Source: Spirochaetia bacterium (GTDB lineage Bacteria > Spirochaetota > Spirochaetia > Treponematales > Rectinemataceae). From it: 64,000 bases of DNA. Of the stretch, positions 39,790-49,044 are shown in pieces (the stretch's first letter is position 1; every line of letters begins with the position of its first letter). Under the pieces are notes generated by a model. It saw nothing but the letters and a program-made list of their open reading frames with translations. It was not told the DNA's origin and searched no databases. Both the position numbers and the translations under genes were made by a program. The stretch lies in NCBI GenBank assembly GCA_029975555.1, contig JARKOY010000175.1:60793-124792 (forward strand), read 5' to 3'.

Positions 39790-41322
39790 TTATTTTTTAT
39801 CTGGAAAAGAAATCATTCCATCCCAGCTGTTGAGGACCTTTCCTTCTCTGGCCTCCTCTTCCGAGAACCAGTGGGTAGTGACGCTTTTGAGCTCCGTATA
39901 GAACCTGACGCCGTCGGTGCCCATCATGTGCAGATCACCAAAGAATGAATGTTTGTGCCCTGTAAAACCGAACACGCTGAGCGGCACCGGGATGCCGACA
40001 TTGACGCCCACCTGCCCCCCATGCGTCCTTTTGACGAATTCCCTCGCGTAATAGCCGCTCTGAGTATAGATCACCGAGCCGTTTGCAAACTCGCTGGCGT
40101 TCATGAGCTCGATCCCCTCCTCGAAGTTCTTTACGCGCTTCACACAGAGCACGGGACCGAATATCTCTTCTCTACCGACGCTCATGGAGGGCGTGACGTG
40201 GTCGAACATCGTGGGACCTAGGTAGAAGCCCTTCTCGTACCCTTTCACCACCAGGTTGCGTCCGTCCAGCACAAGCTCTGCACCTTCCTCTATTCCTTTT
40301 TCGATCCACTTCACCACGGAGGCCTTGTGTTCCGCATTCACCACAGGACCCATCTGGCTCGCTTTGTCGTATGCCGGACCTACTCTGAGCTTTTCAAGCT
40401 GTCCTTTGAGCAGGGCCACAAGCCTGTCGGCGACGTCTTCCTCTACGACCACCGCCGGCAGGGCCATACAGCGCTCACCGGCACATCCGAAGGCCGAGTT
40501 GATGATGCCCCGCGCAGTGCGCTCGAGCGCCGCATCTTTCAGCACGAGGGCGTGGTTCTTCGCCTCGGTGAGGCATTGCACGCGCTTGCCGTTGGCTGCC
40601 GCCATCTCGTAAATATGCCGGCCTACGCTGGTGGAACCGACAAAGCTTATCCCCTTTACGTCGGGATGTCGGAGCAATATCTCCGCTTCGTGTCGAGAAC
40701 AGGTGACAAGATTCAAGACTCCTGGCGGAAGCCCAGCCTCGGCCCACAGTTCCATGATGCGCATTGCGGTCTGGGGGCAGAAACTGGCCGCTTTGATGAC
40801 CATGGTGTTGCCGGTGGCGATGCAGAGCGGTGCCATCCAGCCCATCGGAATCATGGCAGGAAAATTCCACGGGGCTATCCCTGCAAATACGCCCAGGCTC
40901 TCCATATACTGCGTCGTGTCATAGCCGACCGTGCAGTTCATCAATGCCGGACCTTTCAGCAAATGCGGAATCCCGCACGCAAACTCGACCACCTCGGTTA
41001 CTTTGAGCACGTCGCCCATCGCCTCGTCGAGGACCTTGCCGTTCTCGGTGGCCACCATGAGCGTAAGCTCGTCGAGATGCTTGTCGAGCAGAGCCTTCAT
41101 TTTGAACAGCACCTGAACCCGCTTGTTGGGAGGGGTGTTGGACCACGCCGGGTATGCCTTCACCGCCGAGGCGATCGCAGACTCTACCTCTTCCGCGGTG
41201 CACTGGGGCGCCCTCGCGATCACTTCGCCAGTCGAGGGGTTGTAGCAGTCCATATATTTCGTCGTTGTGGATGTTTTCCAGCCCCCATCAACCCAGTACT
41301 GAAGTTGTTTGATTTCAGCCAT
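39790..41322 (-). CDS. CoA-acylating methylmalonate/malonate-semialdehyde dehydrogenase family protein
   Basis: 510 aa, aldehyde dehydrogenase superfamily. The nucleophile lies in GCAGERCMALPAVVVEE, the motif typical of the MmsA/IolA group, and TEAKNHALVL replaces the general-base Glu motif of hydrolytic enzymes, as expected for CoA-acylating members. FAGIAPWNFPAMIPMGW forms the NAD site. The product would be an acyl-CoA plus NADH (and CO2 if the substrate is a 3-oxo acid). Last gene of the operon starting at 49431. Its real aldehyde could be another semialdehyde of this pathway. Confidence 0.88.
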   Translation of the reverse strand: MAEIKQLQYWVDGGWKTSTTTKYMDCYNPSTGEVIARAPQCTAEEVESAIASAVKAYPAWSNTPPNKRVQVLFKMKALLDKHLDELTLMVATENGKVLDEAMGDVLKVTEVVEFACGIPHLLKGPALMNCTVGYDTTQYMESLGVFAGIAPWNFPAMIPMGWMAPLCIATGNTMVIKAASFCPQTAMRIMELWAEAGLPPGVLNLVTCSRHEAEILLRHPDVKGISFVGSTSVGRHIYEMAAANGKRVQCLTEAKNHALVLKDAALERTARGIINSAFGCAGERCMALPAVVVEEDVADRLVALLKGQLEKLRVGPAYDKASQMGPVVNAEHKASVVKWIEKGIEEGAELVLDGRNLVVKGYEKGFYLGPTMFDHVTPSMSVGREEIFGPVLCVKRVKNFEEGIELMNASEFANGSVIYTQSGYYAREFVKRTHGGQVGVNVGIPVPLSVFGFTGHKHSFFGDLHMMGTDGVRFYTELKSVTTHWFSEEEAREGKVLNSWDGMISFPDKK

Positions 41323-41416
41323 CTTCCTTTTCTCCTTCTTGTTATAACGCGCCGCTCAATCAACTCAATCGACACAGAGAGCTGTCCGAGAGACACGGGT
41401 CCCTCGGACGCAGCGT

Positions 41417-42205
41417 TTATTGGGTGGCGGTAAGGCCGCCATCCACATAGAGTATCTGCCCGGTTATAAAATCCGACGCGTGAGAGGCGAGGTACATCGC
41501 CAGCCCCGCGATATCGTTGGGTTCGCACACGCGGCCGAGCGGAATGCGGGCGACGAGGGGCTTATAGAACGAAGGGTCATCGAGATATCGAGCGACCAAC
41601 GAAGTCTTGGTAAACGTCGGCGCTATGCCGTTGACGGTGATGCCGTATTTCGCCCATTCCGTCGCGAGCTGCTTAATCATCATGTTCATACCGCCTCGGC
41701 TGACACAGTAACTGATGTACCCGCGCGATATGCCGAGCGCTCCTCGTACTGAGGTAATGTGAATGTGCTTACCTCCGCCCGCCCCGATCTGACGTTTGGC
41801 GATTTCCTGTGAGAGGAAGAAGGCTGTTTTGAGATTGACCGAAAGAATATGATCCCAGGCTTCTTCCGAATATTCCTCGGCCGGCGCCTCTATGTGCGTT
41901 CCCACACAGTTGACCAACACGTCGATCTTGGACACTTCCCGATGCAATGCCTCTGAAAACCGTCGGATATCTTCCAACCGTTCGACATCGAGGGCAAGGC
42001 CGATCGCATCCCCTCCTCCGTCCCGTATCGCTTGGGCCGCTTCGTTCGCCTTCTGCTCGTGCCGCGCCGTAAGAAACACCCTGCATCCCAGCGCGGCGAG
42101 GCCTGCCGACACCGCCGTTCCGATGCCACCAGCTCCTCCCGCGACGAGGGCAGTGGTCCCTTTCAGGTCGAACATGGACCGATATGCACTGAGATCGATT
42201 GCCAT
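41417..42205 (-). CDS. SDR family oxidoreductase (gluconate 5-dehydrogenase-like) with Lys-to-Arg change
   Basis: 262 aa. NAD(P) motif AGGAGGIGTAVSAGL, NCVGTH (NAG-type), serine in HITSVRGALG and tyrosine in SYCVSRGGMN. The catalytic Y-x3-K is here Y-x3-R (YCVSR), an unusual change in an otherwise normal enzyme. PG-type motif is NGIAPTFTKT. GAGG lies 7 bases before the ATG. In this operon it would oxidise or reduce a sugar or polyol intermediate. The stop lies a few bases downstream of the next aldehyde dehydrogenase operon spacing; the gene upstream ends 4 bases before its ATG. Confidence 0.88.
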   Translation of the reverse strand: MAIDLSAYRSMFDLKGTTALVAGGAGGIGTAVSAGLAALGCRVFLTARHEQKANEAAQAIRDGGGDAIGLALDVERLEDIRRFSEALHREVSKIDVLVNCVGTHIEAPAEEYSEEAWDHILSVNLKTAFFLSQEIAKRQIGAGGGKHIHITSVRGALGISRGYISYCVSRGGMNMMIKQLATEWAKYGITVNGIAPTFTKTSLVARYLDDPSFYKPLVARIPLGRVCEPNDIAGLAMYLASHASDFITGQILYVDGGLTATQ

Positions 42206-42209
42206 TCGC

Positions 42210-43067
42210 CTACCTCTTTGCCGTCAATAGGTCATACAGCGCAGCCACGTTGTTCTTCGTCACCTCAGGCCCCATGTACTCCTGTCCGATATCGCAGGGG
42301 AATCTGTCGAGGAAGCTGATGTTCGCCACGCACTCTTCCTTGGTCCATCCCTTTGCGACGGCGGTTGCGACGGCGGTGATCCACTCGAGCAAGAAGGCCC
42401 TCTGGACGTAGATCTCCTTTTTGGTGCAGACAGGCCCGTGGCCTGGAACGATGAGGTCCACATCCAGATCGAGCAACCTGTCGAGCGACCGAAACCACTG
42501 CTCCAGGTTGGACGTGTAGAGCCAGGTTTGACAGCGATTGAATATCGTGTCGCCGACAAAAGCCACCCTTTCCTCGGGAATGTGGACGGCGAGCTGGCCT
42601 GGCGTATGCCCTGGGGTGTGCAGCAGAATGAAGGTGTGGTCCCCCACGCTGAGGGTTGCATCCTGCGTTATGGTGATGTCCGGGCGTTTTGGGTCGGCGA
42701 AATAGGTCTCCTCGTCCGGAAAGAAAGGCATGCCTTCCGGATCGTCGGTCGGCATGGCCTCTTTGGCGTACTCGTAGGGATTGATTTGGGGATACACGAC
42801 CATAAAGAGTTTCCGCGTCTCTTCGTGGGCGATCACGTGCTCAGCGGATTTAAAAAAATAATTCCCAAAGATGTGATCGACGTGGTGCTCTGTATTGATG
42901 ATGTAACGGATGCGCCCCTTTGCTTCGCATTCCTCCCTCATTCTGATCGCATAGGTGGGAAGCTGAGGTGTATCGATCACCACGACACCATCGGAGGTAA
43001 CCACATACCCCGGATTGCACCCGCGCAATTTGGTCTCTGCAAAGACATTCTTAGTCAGTTGTTCCAA
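42210..43067 (-). CDS. MBL-fold metallo-hydrolase
   Basis: About 285 aa if translated from the TTG at 43067, six bases after GGAGG; the longer frame to 43100 runs into a hairpin and has no site. The metal motif reads NTEHHVDHIFGN, with Glu where the first His of HxHxDH usually is; LLHTPGHTPGQ, FVGDTIF and VPGHG supply the other ligands. Such variant proteins are often hydrolases or lactonases of unknown substrate. It might open a lactone or thioester made in this pathway. Confidence 0.8.
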   Translation of the reverse strand: MEQLTKNVFAETKLRGCNPGYVVTSDGVVVIDTPQLPTYAIRMREECEAKGRIRYIINTEHHVDHIFGNYFFKSAEHVIAHEETRKLFMVVYPQINPYEYAKEAMPTDDPEGMPFFPDEETYFADPKRPDITITQDATLSVGDHTFILLHTPGHTPGQLAVHIPEERVAFVGDTIFNRCQTWLYTSNLEQWFRSLDRLLDLDVDLIVPGHGPVCTKKEIYVQRAFLLEWITAVATAVAKGWTKEECVANISFLDRFPCDIGQEYMGPEVTKNNVAALYDLLTAKR

Positions 43068-43084
43068 AACGCACCTCCATCCGC

Positions 43085-43104
43085 AACGTTGGGGTGCCAA
43101 CGTT
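43085..43104. repeat. Intergenic hairpin within the catabolic operon
   Basis: AACGTTGG-GGTG-CCAACGTT, a perfect eight-base stem with a four-base loop and no T-run, between the HprK-like and metallo-hydrolase genes. It probably affects message stability or translation, not termination. Confidence 0.6.
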
Positions 43105-43990
43105 ACATAAGTTTTTCAATTTCATCGAAGAGAATCTGGGGCGTCTTTGCACGAATCATGAAATAGGGTCTATCCGCCGCAAATCGACTGCAGAAATCTC
43201 CTCGTTTGGCGCGCAGCGCATCGGTGTCGATGATCGGCATGACGATGCCCGGGGAGGACAACAGCTGATTGAGGCCGAAGTAATTCATGAGGGAATGGAA
43301 GGTCTGATATTCCCGCTCAAAGCGATTCATTTCAACGACCTTCGTGTCGAAATGACCGTCGATGCCCGGCATGATGACTAAATCTATATTGGTCGGCTCA
43401 TCGTAATTGATGTACGGCGGATTTTCGCTGAAAAATTTTGCGACGCCCTCATCTTGATTCGGAAGATCCGCGCGTTCAGTTCCCTTCGCCCTCATGCGGA
43501 GATACACGTTCTTCGAGCCCATGACAGCCCAACCGCGCTCGTCGGTCACGGTCGTTTCGGTGGAAACGAGGAGCCCTCCTCGACGACATCCTTCGATCTG
43601 ACTCATGCTCTTGCCGTGATTCGATTCTCCCCCAAGAAAGAGTATTGTCTTGTCCTTATATCGGACGGCAGACGAATGAAAGGGATGGAGCCCAACTTTT
43701 TCCATTTCAAGCGCGAGCATGCTGACGACGATTTTGTTCAGCTCTCCTTGTTCCCAGGCTCCATCGAGGGTCAACTGTGATCCGTCGTACCGAATTGCCT
43801 TTTGGGGAACTTCCACATTCCAGACTATGTCCGGTTTCTGCTTTGTAATCTCCGATCTGAGCTTGACATCTGCGAGGCGGTAATTGAGAAAGGTCATCTC
43901 TTCAAGCACATGCGCCCTCTTTTCGCCTCCCACCACATCGATGCGCACCACACCGTCTCCGCTCACCATCTCTTCAGAAAATATGTTCAT
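43103..43990 (-). CDS. HPr kinase-like P-loop protein of unknown function
   Basis: About 295 aa from the ATG of MNIFSEEMVSG, which follows GAGGGAG (the 39-codon extension has no site). Residues about 120-140 read KTILFLGGESNHGKSM, a G-x4-GKS P-loop like that of HprK-type domains found in small kinases. STETTVTDERG and VIMPGID follow. It lacks the HprK signature needed to call an HPr kinase. It lies next to the ATP-grasp half of the split PEP-synthase-like enzyme, so a role in phosphorylating or regulating that system is possible but unproven. Confidence 0.6.
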   Translation of the reverse strand: MNIFSEEMVSGDGVVRIDVVGGEKRAHVLEEMTFLNYRLADVKLRSEITKQKPDIVWNVEVPQKAIRYDGSQLTLDGAWEQGELNKIVVSMLALEMEKVGLHPFHSSAVRYKDKTILFLGGESNHGKSMSQIEGCRRGGLLVSTETTVTDERGWAVMGSKNVYLRMRAKGTERADLPNQDEGVAKFFSENPPYINYDEPTNIDLVIMPGIDGHFDTKVVEMNRFEREYQTFHSLMNYFGLNQLLSSPGIVMPIIDTDALRAKRGDFCSRFAADRPYFMIRAKTPQILFDEIEKLM

Positions 43991-44018
43991 ACCGCTACTC
44001 CCTCTGTTGGATTTTCTT

Positions 44019-44978
44019 TCATTCGCCGCTCGCACGAGCCTTGCGCGCCTGCAGGATATAGAGCTGTCCTTTTTCAAACGCCCATTCGATATCCTGAGGA
44101 TAGCCATAGTGGGCTTCTATGATCTGTGCGACGCGGCACAGCTCTTTCACCATCTCCGATGTCAGGGTGGGGGCTTTCGCCTTCGAAGGTTCGACGTCGA
44201 TCCATTTTCCCCCGCCTCCCTCCGCCTGAACATATGAATGTTCCTTGTTTGCGATGGTTTTGTCCTTTATTTCCCACGTTTTCTTGTCGACGATGTAGAG
44301 ATCGCTCGTCGCCTTTCCCGACACGACGGTCTCTCCGAGGCCCCAATTCGATTCGATCATTATTTCATCTTTTGCTTTCGTGATCGGGTTCATGGTAAAC
44401 GCGACGCCCGCCACCTCAGAATTCACCATGAGCTGAATGGTTGGCGCAATGACAGCCTTTTCGTGATCTAACTTTTTGTTGTACCGCGTCACCGCAGCGC
44501 GGGTCGACCACACCGAGGCCCAGCATTCCTTGACCTTCTCCACAACTCGCGCAGAACCCTTGATGTAGTGATACGTGTCCATCAAGCCGGGGAAAGAAGA
44601 GATGGCAGAATCTTTCATCGCGACGGAGGAGCGCACGGCCACAAAGGGATCCTTTTCTCCGGGGAGCTTGCCATAGTGCTCCACGATCTCCCTTTCGATC
44701 TCTGGTGGCATGGGAGCACTCACGATGATGTCTCGAATCAGCTGCGTCTTTTTCTCAGGATCCTCATAGGTGTCGAAGTCGATGGTGGCGACGATGGCCC
44801 GGATTTTCTCCGTCAGGCCATTGACCTCGAGGTGATGGTAATACGCGCTCCCGAGCACGGTATATCCTGCCGGCACATTCAGCCCAAGGCTCGTAAGCTC
44901 ACCCAAATGAGAGGCCTTGCCGCCGCATTCTTCGTACATGTCCTTTTTTAGATCCTTGAATGTCTTAATGAACATCAT
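44019..44978 (-). CDS. PEP synthase-like ATP-grasp (PPDK N-terminal) subunit
   Basis: 319 aa covering only the ATP-binding half of PEP synthase/PPDK. It has GGKASHLGEL at the start, the nucleotide-site segments FVAVRSSVAMKDSAISSFPGLMDT and YNKKLDHEKA..IAPTIQLMV, GVAFTMNP, SNWGLGETVVSG, and the closing DIEWAFEKGQLYILQARKA. It has no phosphohistidine or PEP barrel. AAGGAGG precedes the start. The phosphohistidine half is encoded at 52086-53765 under the same operator motif. Phenylphosphate synthase of anaerobic phenol degraders is split in this way, which makes a two-part ATP-dependent phosphotransferase plausible. Confidence 0.87.
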   Translation of the reverse strand: MMFIKTFKDLKKDMYEECGGKASHLGELTSLGLNVPAGYTVLGSAYYHHLEVNGLTEKIRAIVATIDFDTYEDPEKKTQLIRDIIVSAPMPPEIEREIVEHYGKLPGEKDPFVAVRSSVAMKDSAISSFPGLMDTYHYIKGSARVVEKVKECWASVWSTRAAVTRYNKKLDHEKAVIAPTIQLMVNSEVAGVAFTMNPITKAKDEIMIESNWGLGETVVSGKATSDLYIVDKKTWEIKDKTIANKEHSYVQAEGGGGKWIDVEPSKAKAPTLTSEMVKELCRVAQIIEAHYGYPQDIEWAFEKGQLYILQARKARASGE

Positions 44979-45089
44979 TCATCCTCCTTGCGATGCTTGT
45001 TGTCAGATCAAAAAAATGAAAAAGTACTGTATACTCCTGTGCATTCCAAAATCAACTGGAATCTCATAGTCTTCTGTCCAGGGCACCAC

Positions 45090-46043
45090 CTAGCCTTTTT
45101 TGCCTCCTTCTGCCAGAGCCTTTGCCGCAGCTGCAATACCAGCACTGTCAAGGCCATAGCGACCAAAGAGTACTTCATCGTCCCCGCTTTCGAGAAAGAT
45201 GTCGGGGAAGCCCAATCGTTTGATCCGGCACGGCGCATGTTCCGCGGCGACCTCGCACACGGCCCCTCCCAAGCCGCCGATGACCGAATGATTTTCCACC
45301 GTGAGAATTGTCCCTATTGACTCTGTGGCATCGCGGATGGCCTCAACATCAATCGGTTTAATCGTCGGCATGTGCAAAAGCCTTGCAGAGACGCCCTGGC
45401 CTTCGAGGACCTCCACTGCCTTAAGCGCGCGCGGCGTCATCATGCCACTCGAAATGATGGCAACATCTTTGCCCTCGTGGAGCTTTACGGCTTTGCCGAG
45501 CGCCACCTTGTGATGCTCGGGGAAAATGACCGGGACAGGGCACCTCACCGTCCTCACATACACAGGACCTTCTATGTCCATCGCCAACTGCGCGCACGCA
45601 ATCGCTTCACGCGGATCGGCAGGATCCATGACAATCATGCCGGGCATGGCCCGCATGACGGCCAGATCCTCCACCGCAGAATGGGTCGCCCCGGCCCGAC
45701 CGGTGGGCAGGCCCCCATACGCACCGTTGATCTTCACATTCGCCCTGGCGTGCGCGATAGAATTTCTAATCTGATCGCCCGCGCGCTTCGTCATAAACAC
45801 GGCAAACGTCGACACCCAGGGTATAAATCCTAGAGTAGACAAACCTGCGGCAATACCGACCATGTTCTGTTCGGCGATTCCTACTTCTATAAAACGATCG
45901 GGGTATGCGCGGCCGAACAGATGCGTCTGCGTAGAGGGTCCTACATCTGCGTCCAGAACGAGCATGTTGGGTATTTTTGCACCCAATTCGACCAATGCCT
46001 GCCCAAAGGCCGTCCGCTGGGCAATCTCTTCGCCTAGTTCCAT
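45090..46043 (-). CDS. Transketolase C-terminal subunit (Pyr/C domains)
   Basis: 317 aa. It carries the pyrimidine-binding half of a transketolase-type enzyme: EVGIAEQNMVGIAAGLS with the proton-relay Glu, FAVFMTKRAGDQIRNSIA, and the C-domain (VAIISSGMMTPRAL, TVENHSVIGGLG). Paired with the TPP-diphosphate half just upstream (9-base gap), as in bacteria with split transketolases. It moves two-carbon units between ketoses and aldoses. A 110-base gap separates it from the next gene. Confidence 0.9.
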   Translation of the reverse strand: MELGEEIAQRTAFGQALVELGAKIPNMLVLDADVGPSTQTHLFGRAYPDRFIEVGIAEQNMVGIAAGLSTLGFIPWVSTFAVFMTKRAGDQIRNSIAHARANVKINGAYGGLPTGRAGATHSAVEDLAVMRAMPGMIVMDPADPREAIACAQLAMDIEGPVYVRTVRCPVPVIFPEHHKVALGKAVKLHEGKDVAIISSGMMTPRALKAVEVLEGQGVSARLLHMPTIKPIDVEAIRDATESIGTILTVENHSVIGGLGGAVCEVAAEHAPCRIKRLGFPDIFLESGDDEVLFGRYGLDSAGIAAAAKALAEGGKKG

Positions 46044-46052
46044 CGCGTGCTC

Positions 46053-46898
46053 CTATCTGTCACTGAGCTCTTTCTTAGCCGCAATATATTCTTGATCGTT
46101 CGGCGCCTTGCCATGCCACTCGTAGTTGCCTTCCATAAAAGACACGCCTTTGCCCTTGATGGTGTTGGCGATGATGACCACAGGTCCCCGTTCAGCCATG
46201 GCACGTGCGCGAGACAGCGCCGAGAGCAAGTCCGCAATATTGTGGCCGTTTACAGAGAGCACGTTCCACCCGAACGCCTCCCATTTGATAGAAAAAGGCT
46301 CCAGACTGAGGTTGGCATCGATGGTGTTCGACAGTTGCACCTTGTTGTAGTCCACAATCGCGATGAGCTTGGGTATGCGCTTCGATCCTGCAAACATGGC
46401 TGCTTCCCACACCTGTCCTTCCTGGCACTCCCCGTCGCCCAAGAGCACGACCGTCATGAACTGCAGATTCTTTTTCAATCTTCCAAGCGCCATGCCCAAT
46501 CCTATCGACAGCCCCTGCCCAAGAGAACCTGTGGAATAGTCCACCCCCTTGCATTTGTGCATATCTGGGTGGGCCTGCAAGGCCGAATCCTCGCGATCGA
46601 AGGTCTTCAGGCTATCCAGAGGAAAATATCCTCTCAGCGCAAGCGTCACATAGTATCCGAGCGACGCGTGCCCCTTCGATAAAATGAACCGGTCCCTTTC
46701 TTCCCAGTCGGGACGGCTCGGGTCGACCTTCAGGAACGAAAAATAGAGCGCCGTCAATATCTCGACCTCAGACAGCGATCCACCCGTATGCCCCGCCCCC
46801 GCCGCATGTGCGGTGTCGATAATCAGTGCCCTTATTTGACGAGCTACGGATTCAAGAGAACCTACGTCATACTCAGGAGCCATAGTCGCCTCAGTCAT
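46053..46898 (-). CDS. Transketolase N-terminal subunit (TPP-binding domain)
   Basis: 281 aa. GAGHTGGSLSEVEILTALYF, ILSKGHASLGYY and the TPP motif GDGECQEGQVWEAAMFAGS...DYNKVQ are all present. It forms the active site with the C-terminal subunit next door. It overlaps the alcohol dehydrogenase gene by 8 bases, showing strong coupling. A transketolase within a dedicated catabolic operon suggests that the pathway yields or uses unusual ketose phosphates. Confidence 0.92.
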   Translation of the reverse strand: MTEATMAPEYDVGSLESVARQIRALIIDTAHAAGAGHTGGSLSEVEILTALYFSFLKVDPSRPDWEERDRFILSKGHASLGYYVTLALRGYFPLDSLKTFDREDSALQAHPDMHKCKGVDYSTGSLGQGLSIGLGMALGRLKKNLQFMTVVLLGDGECQEGQVWEAAMFAGSKRIPKLIAIVDYNKVQLSNTIDANLSLEPFSIKWEAFGWNVLSVNGHNIADLLSALSRARAMAERGPVVIIANTIKGKGVSFMEGNYEWHGKAPNDQEYIAAKKELSDR

Positions 46899-47958
46899 TC
46901 GGTTTCACCACCACTTTCAAAGAATTGTCCTTTCTGTGGACGAATATGTCGAAAGCCTCAGCAAATTTTGAAAGAGGGAAAGAATGAGTTATGAGCCTCG
47001 CAAGATCGATATTGTTCTCCTGAACCATGGCAATGGCAGGCTCGAGCGTGTTGGGGTTGGCCCTGTTGCCCTTCAGGTCGATTTCGTCGAGCACGAGCCG
47101 GCGGATAGGGATATCAACATCCTTTGAAGGAAGGCTGACCATAGAGATGGTGCCGCCCTTGGCGACCGCCTCACAGGCCTGACGCACGCCTTCCGGCGTT
47201 CCCGAACATTCAATGACGCGCTTTACGCCCATCCCCTCGGTCAAGGCCTTGACGCGCTCTACGACGTCCCCGGCCTTGTAGTCGATGGGAGTCGCCCCCA
47301 AGCGTTCTGCCACCTGCAATCGGAAACCGCTGCCGCTCGCTAGCACCTTGCCGGCCCCCATGGCCCGCACGATCATGATGCTCATGAGGCCCTGCGCCCC
47401 AGTTCCATTGACGAGGACAGAATCGCCTGGCTCCAGGTCGGAGCGCATCACCGCATGGAGGGCAATGCTGAACGGGTCCATGCAGGCGGCGACATCGAAG
47501 CTCATTCCGTCGGGGATACGGGCAATACTCTTGACAGAAGCCGCTATGTACTGTGCGTACGCTCCTTGGGAATAATGACCGTACTGCCGATGGCCTTTTT
47601 CCTCGTGGCCGTAGTTGAGGCACAGGGTATAGCGCCCCTGCATGCACATCGAGCAATATCCACAGCCCACGTGGCTTATGCCGCACACCCTTTCCCCTTC
47701 TCTCCAGCCAAGACTCCTTGCAACGTCCCCGACCTTTACGATGGTGCCTGCCCACTCGTGGCCTGGAATAAGAGGAAAAGACTTAGGCCAGAAGCCCGGG
47801 AACTCTCCTGCAAAGATGTGCGGGTCCGTGCCGCAGATGGCGACCGTCTCTACACGGGCGAGGACCTCGTGGCTATTGATCTCAGGGATCGGCACATCAC
47901 AGTACTCAAAATCGTTCGGGGCATTGAGCCTTATTGCCTTCATCGTTTGTTCAGACAC
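46891..47958 (-). CDS. Zinc-dependent alcohol dehydrogenase (threonine/sorbitol dehydrogenase-like)
   Basis: About 355 aa from the GTG at 47958, seven bases after AAGGAG; an ATG at 47979 and one at 47943 are alternatives. Catalytic zinc ligands are CGTDPH and GHEW, with structural-zinc cysteines in CGYCSMCMQGRYTLC. NAD(P) motif is GTGAQGLMS. The family oxidises secondary alcohols of polyols and sugars. Second gene downstream of the cupin promoter group after the SMP-30 protein. Confidence 0.88.
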   Translation of the reverse strand: MSEQTMKAIRLNAPNDFEYCDVPIPEINSHEVLARVETVAICGTDPHIFAGEFPGFWPKSFPLIPGHEWAGTIVKVGDVARSLGWREGERVCGISHVGCGYCSMCMQGRYTLCLNYGHEEKGHRQYGHYSQGAYAQYIAASVKSIARIPDGMSFDVAACMDPFSIALHAVMRSDLEPGDSVLVNGTGAQGLMSIMIVRAMGAGKVLASGSGFRLQVAERLGATPIDYKAGDVVERVKALTEGMGVKRVIECSGTPEGVRQACEAVAKGGTISMVSLPSKDVDIPIRRLVLDEIDLKGNRANPNTLEPAIAMVQENNIDLARLITHSFPLSKFAEAFDIFVHRKDNSLKVVVKPND

Positions 47959-47997
47959 ACCATTACTCCTTTTAAGCATTACTTGTGCGGCAAAAGT

Positions 47998-49026
47998 TCA
48001 TCTTTTAGACTTCCAGTGCACCATGGGCAGTCCAGGCACGGGGGACCTGAAATACGGTATCGCAGTCTCCTTCAAGGACCCTATATAGACAGTACTCAAA
48101 TCCGGGCCACCGAAAGTCACGCTCGCCATCCACGGAGCAATGCCCCGCCCCGTTGCGAACAGGATGTCGGAAGTGACGGCCTTGCGATAAAACGCCTCAT
48201 CGAGGCGCCGCACCTTCTCAGGATCGCCCTCGTCCAACAGAATCACAAGCTCTCCATCGGGCGTGATGACAAAAAGCTTGTCGGAGTAGACCATGGTGCC
48301 CCACAGGTTTCCGAACGCATCGAACGCAATGCCGTCCGGATACGCACCAGGGCCGAGATGCGAAGGCCCATAGACCTCTCGGTCGCGCAGCTCTCCCTTC
48401 TCATCGACGCGGAAGCGGAGTATTCGCCCCCCCGTGGTCTCCACGACATAGAGAAACTCCTCATCCACGTCGAAGCGCACCTCGTTGGTAAAATGCAGGC
48501 CATCGGCCACAATATGGGCACCCCGCGCATCGAGACGGATGATGTAGCCATCGTCGAGGTCGGGCACGAGCGCATCTATCCAGTTTTTGACCCGCGTCGT
48601 CACAGTAATCCATAGGCGATTCTTGGAATCCCTCAAGACGAAGTTGACTTTGCCTATCGGCCGCCCATCGACGCTGTCCATGAGCACTCTTGTCTCCCCG
48701 GTCCTCGTCATTATCTCAAGACAATCGGTGCCAAAGTTCGAAATCAGAATGTCGCCGTTTTCCGCAAAGGCAAGCCCGTTGGGCAGCGTTCCTTTGGTGA
48801 ATCTGTCGACCTCGCTTACGCTTTGGGCAAAATCGCTCGAGCGTTTCTGCGTGATGAGCTCTTGCGAACCGTCCGGCATAATGTGCATGACGCCGCCGCG
48901 TGCATCGGCAGCCCACAGGCTCCCATCGGGCTCGGCGAGAATGCATTCCGGTCTCTGCAGATCGTGCCCAATGAAGCGTATCTTAGATTTATCAATATGG
49001 AAGTTTTTGATCGGGTTCTCTTTCAC
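47998..49026 (-). CDS. SMP-30/gluconolactonase-like protein
   Basis: 342 aa beta-propeller. Typical segments are PECILAEPDGSLWAADARGG (metal-binding Glu near the start), LPNGLAFAENGDILISNFG, NFVLRDSKNRLWITV, HFTNEVRFDVDEEFLYVVETTGGRILRF and YPDGIAFDAFGNLWGTMV, with the N and D metal ligands. The family hydrolyses sugar lactones, among others. It fits a pathway in which a sugar or aldehyde is oxidised to a lactone. No signal peptide, so cytoplasmic. Confidence 0.87.
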   Translation of the reverse strand: MKENPIKNFHIDKSKIRFIGHDLQRPECILAEPDGSLWAADARGGVMHIMPDGSQELITQKRSSDFAQSVSEVDRFTKGTLPNGLAFAENGDILISNFGTDCLEIMTRTGETRVLMDSVDGRPIGKVNFVLRDSKNRLWITVTTRVKNWIDALVPDLDDGYIIRLDARGAHIVADGLHFTNEVRFDVDEEFLYVVETTGGRILRFRVDEKGELRDREVYGPSHLGPGAYPDGIAFDAFGNLWGTMVYSDKLFVITPDGELVILLDEGDPEKVRRLDEAFYRKAVTSDILFATGRGIAPWMASVTFGGPDLSTVYIGSLKETAIPYFRSPVPGLPMVHWKSKR

Positions 49027-49044
49027 GACTCCCTCCTTATTGGC

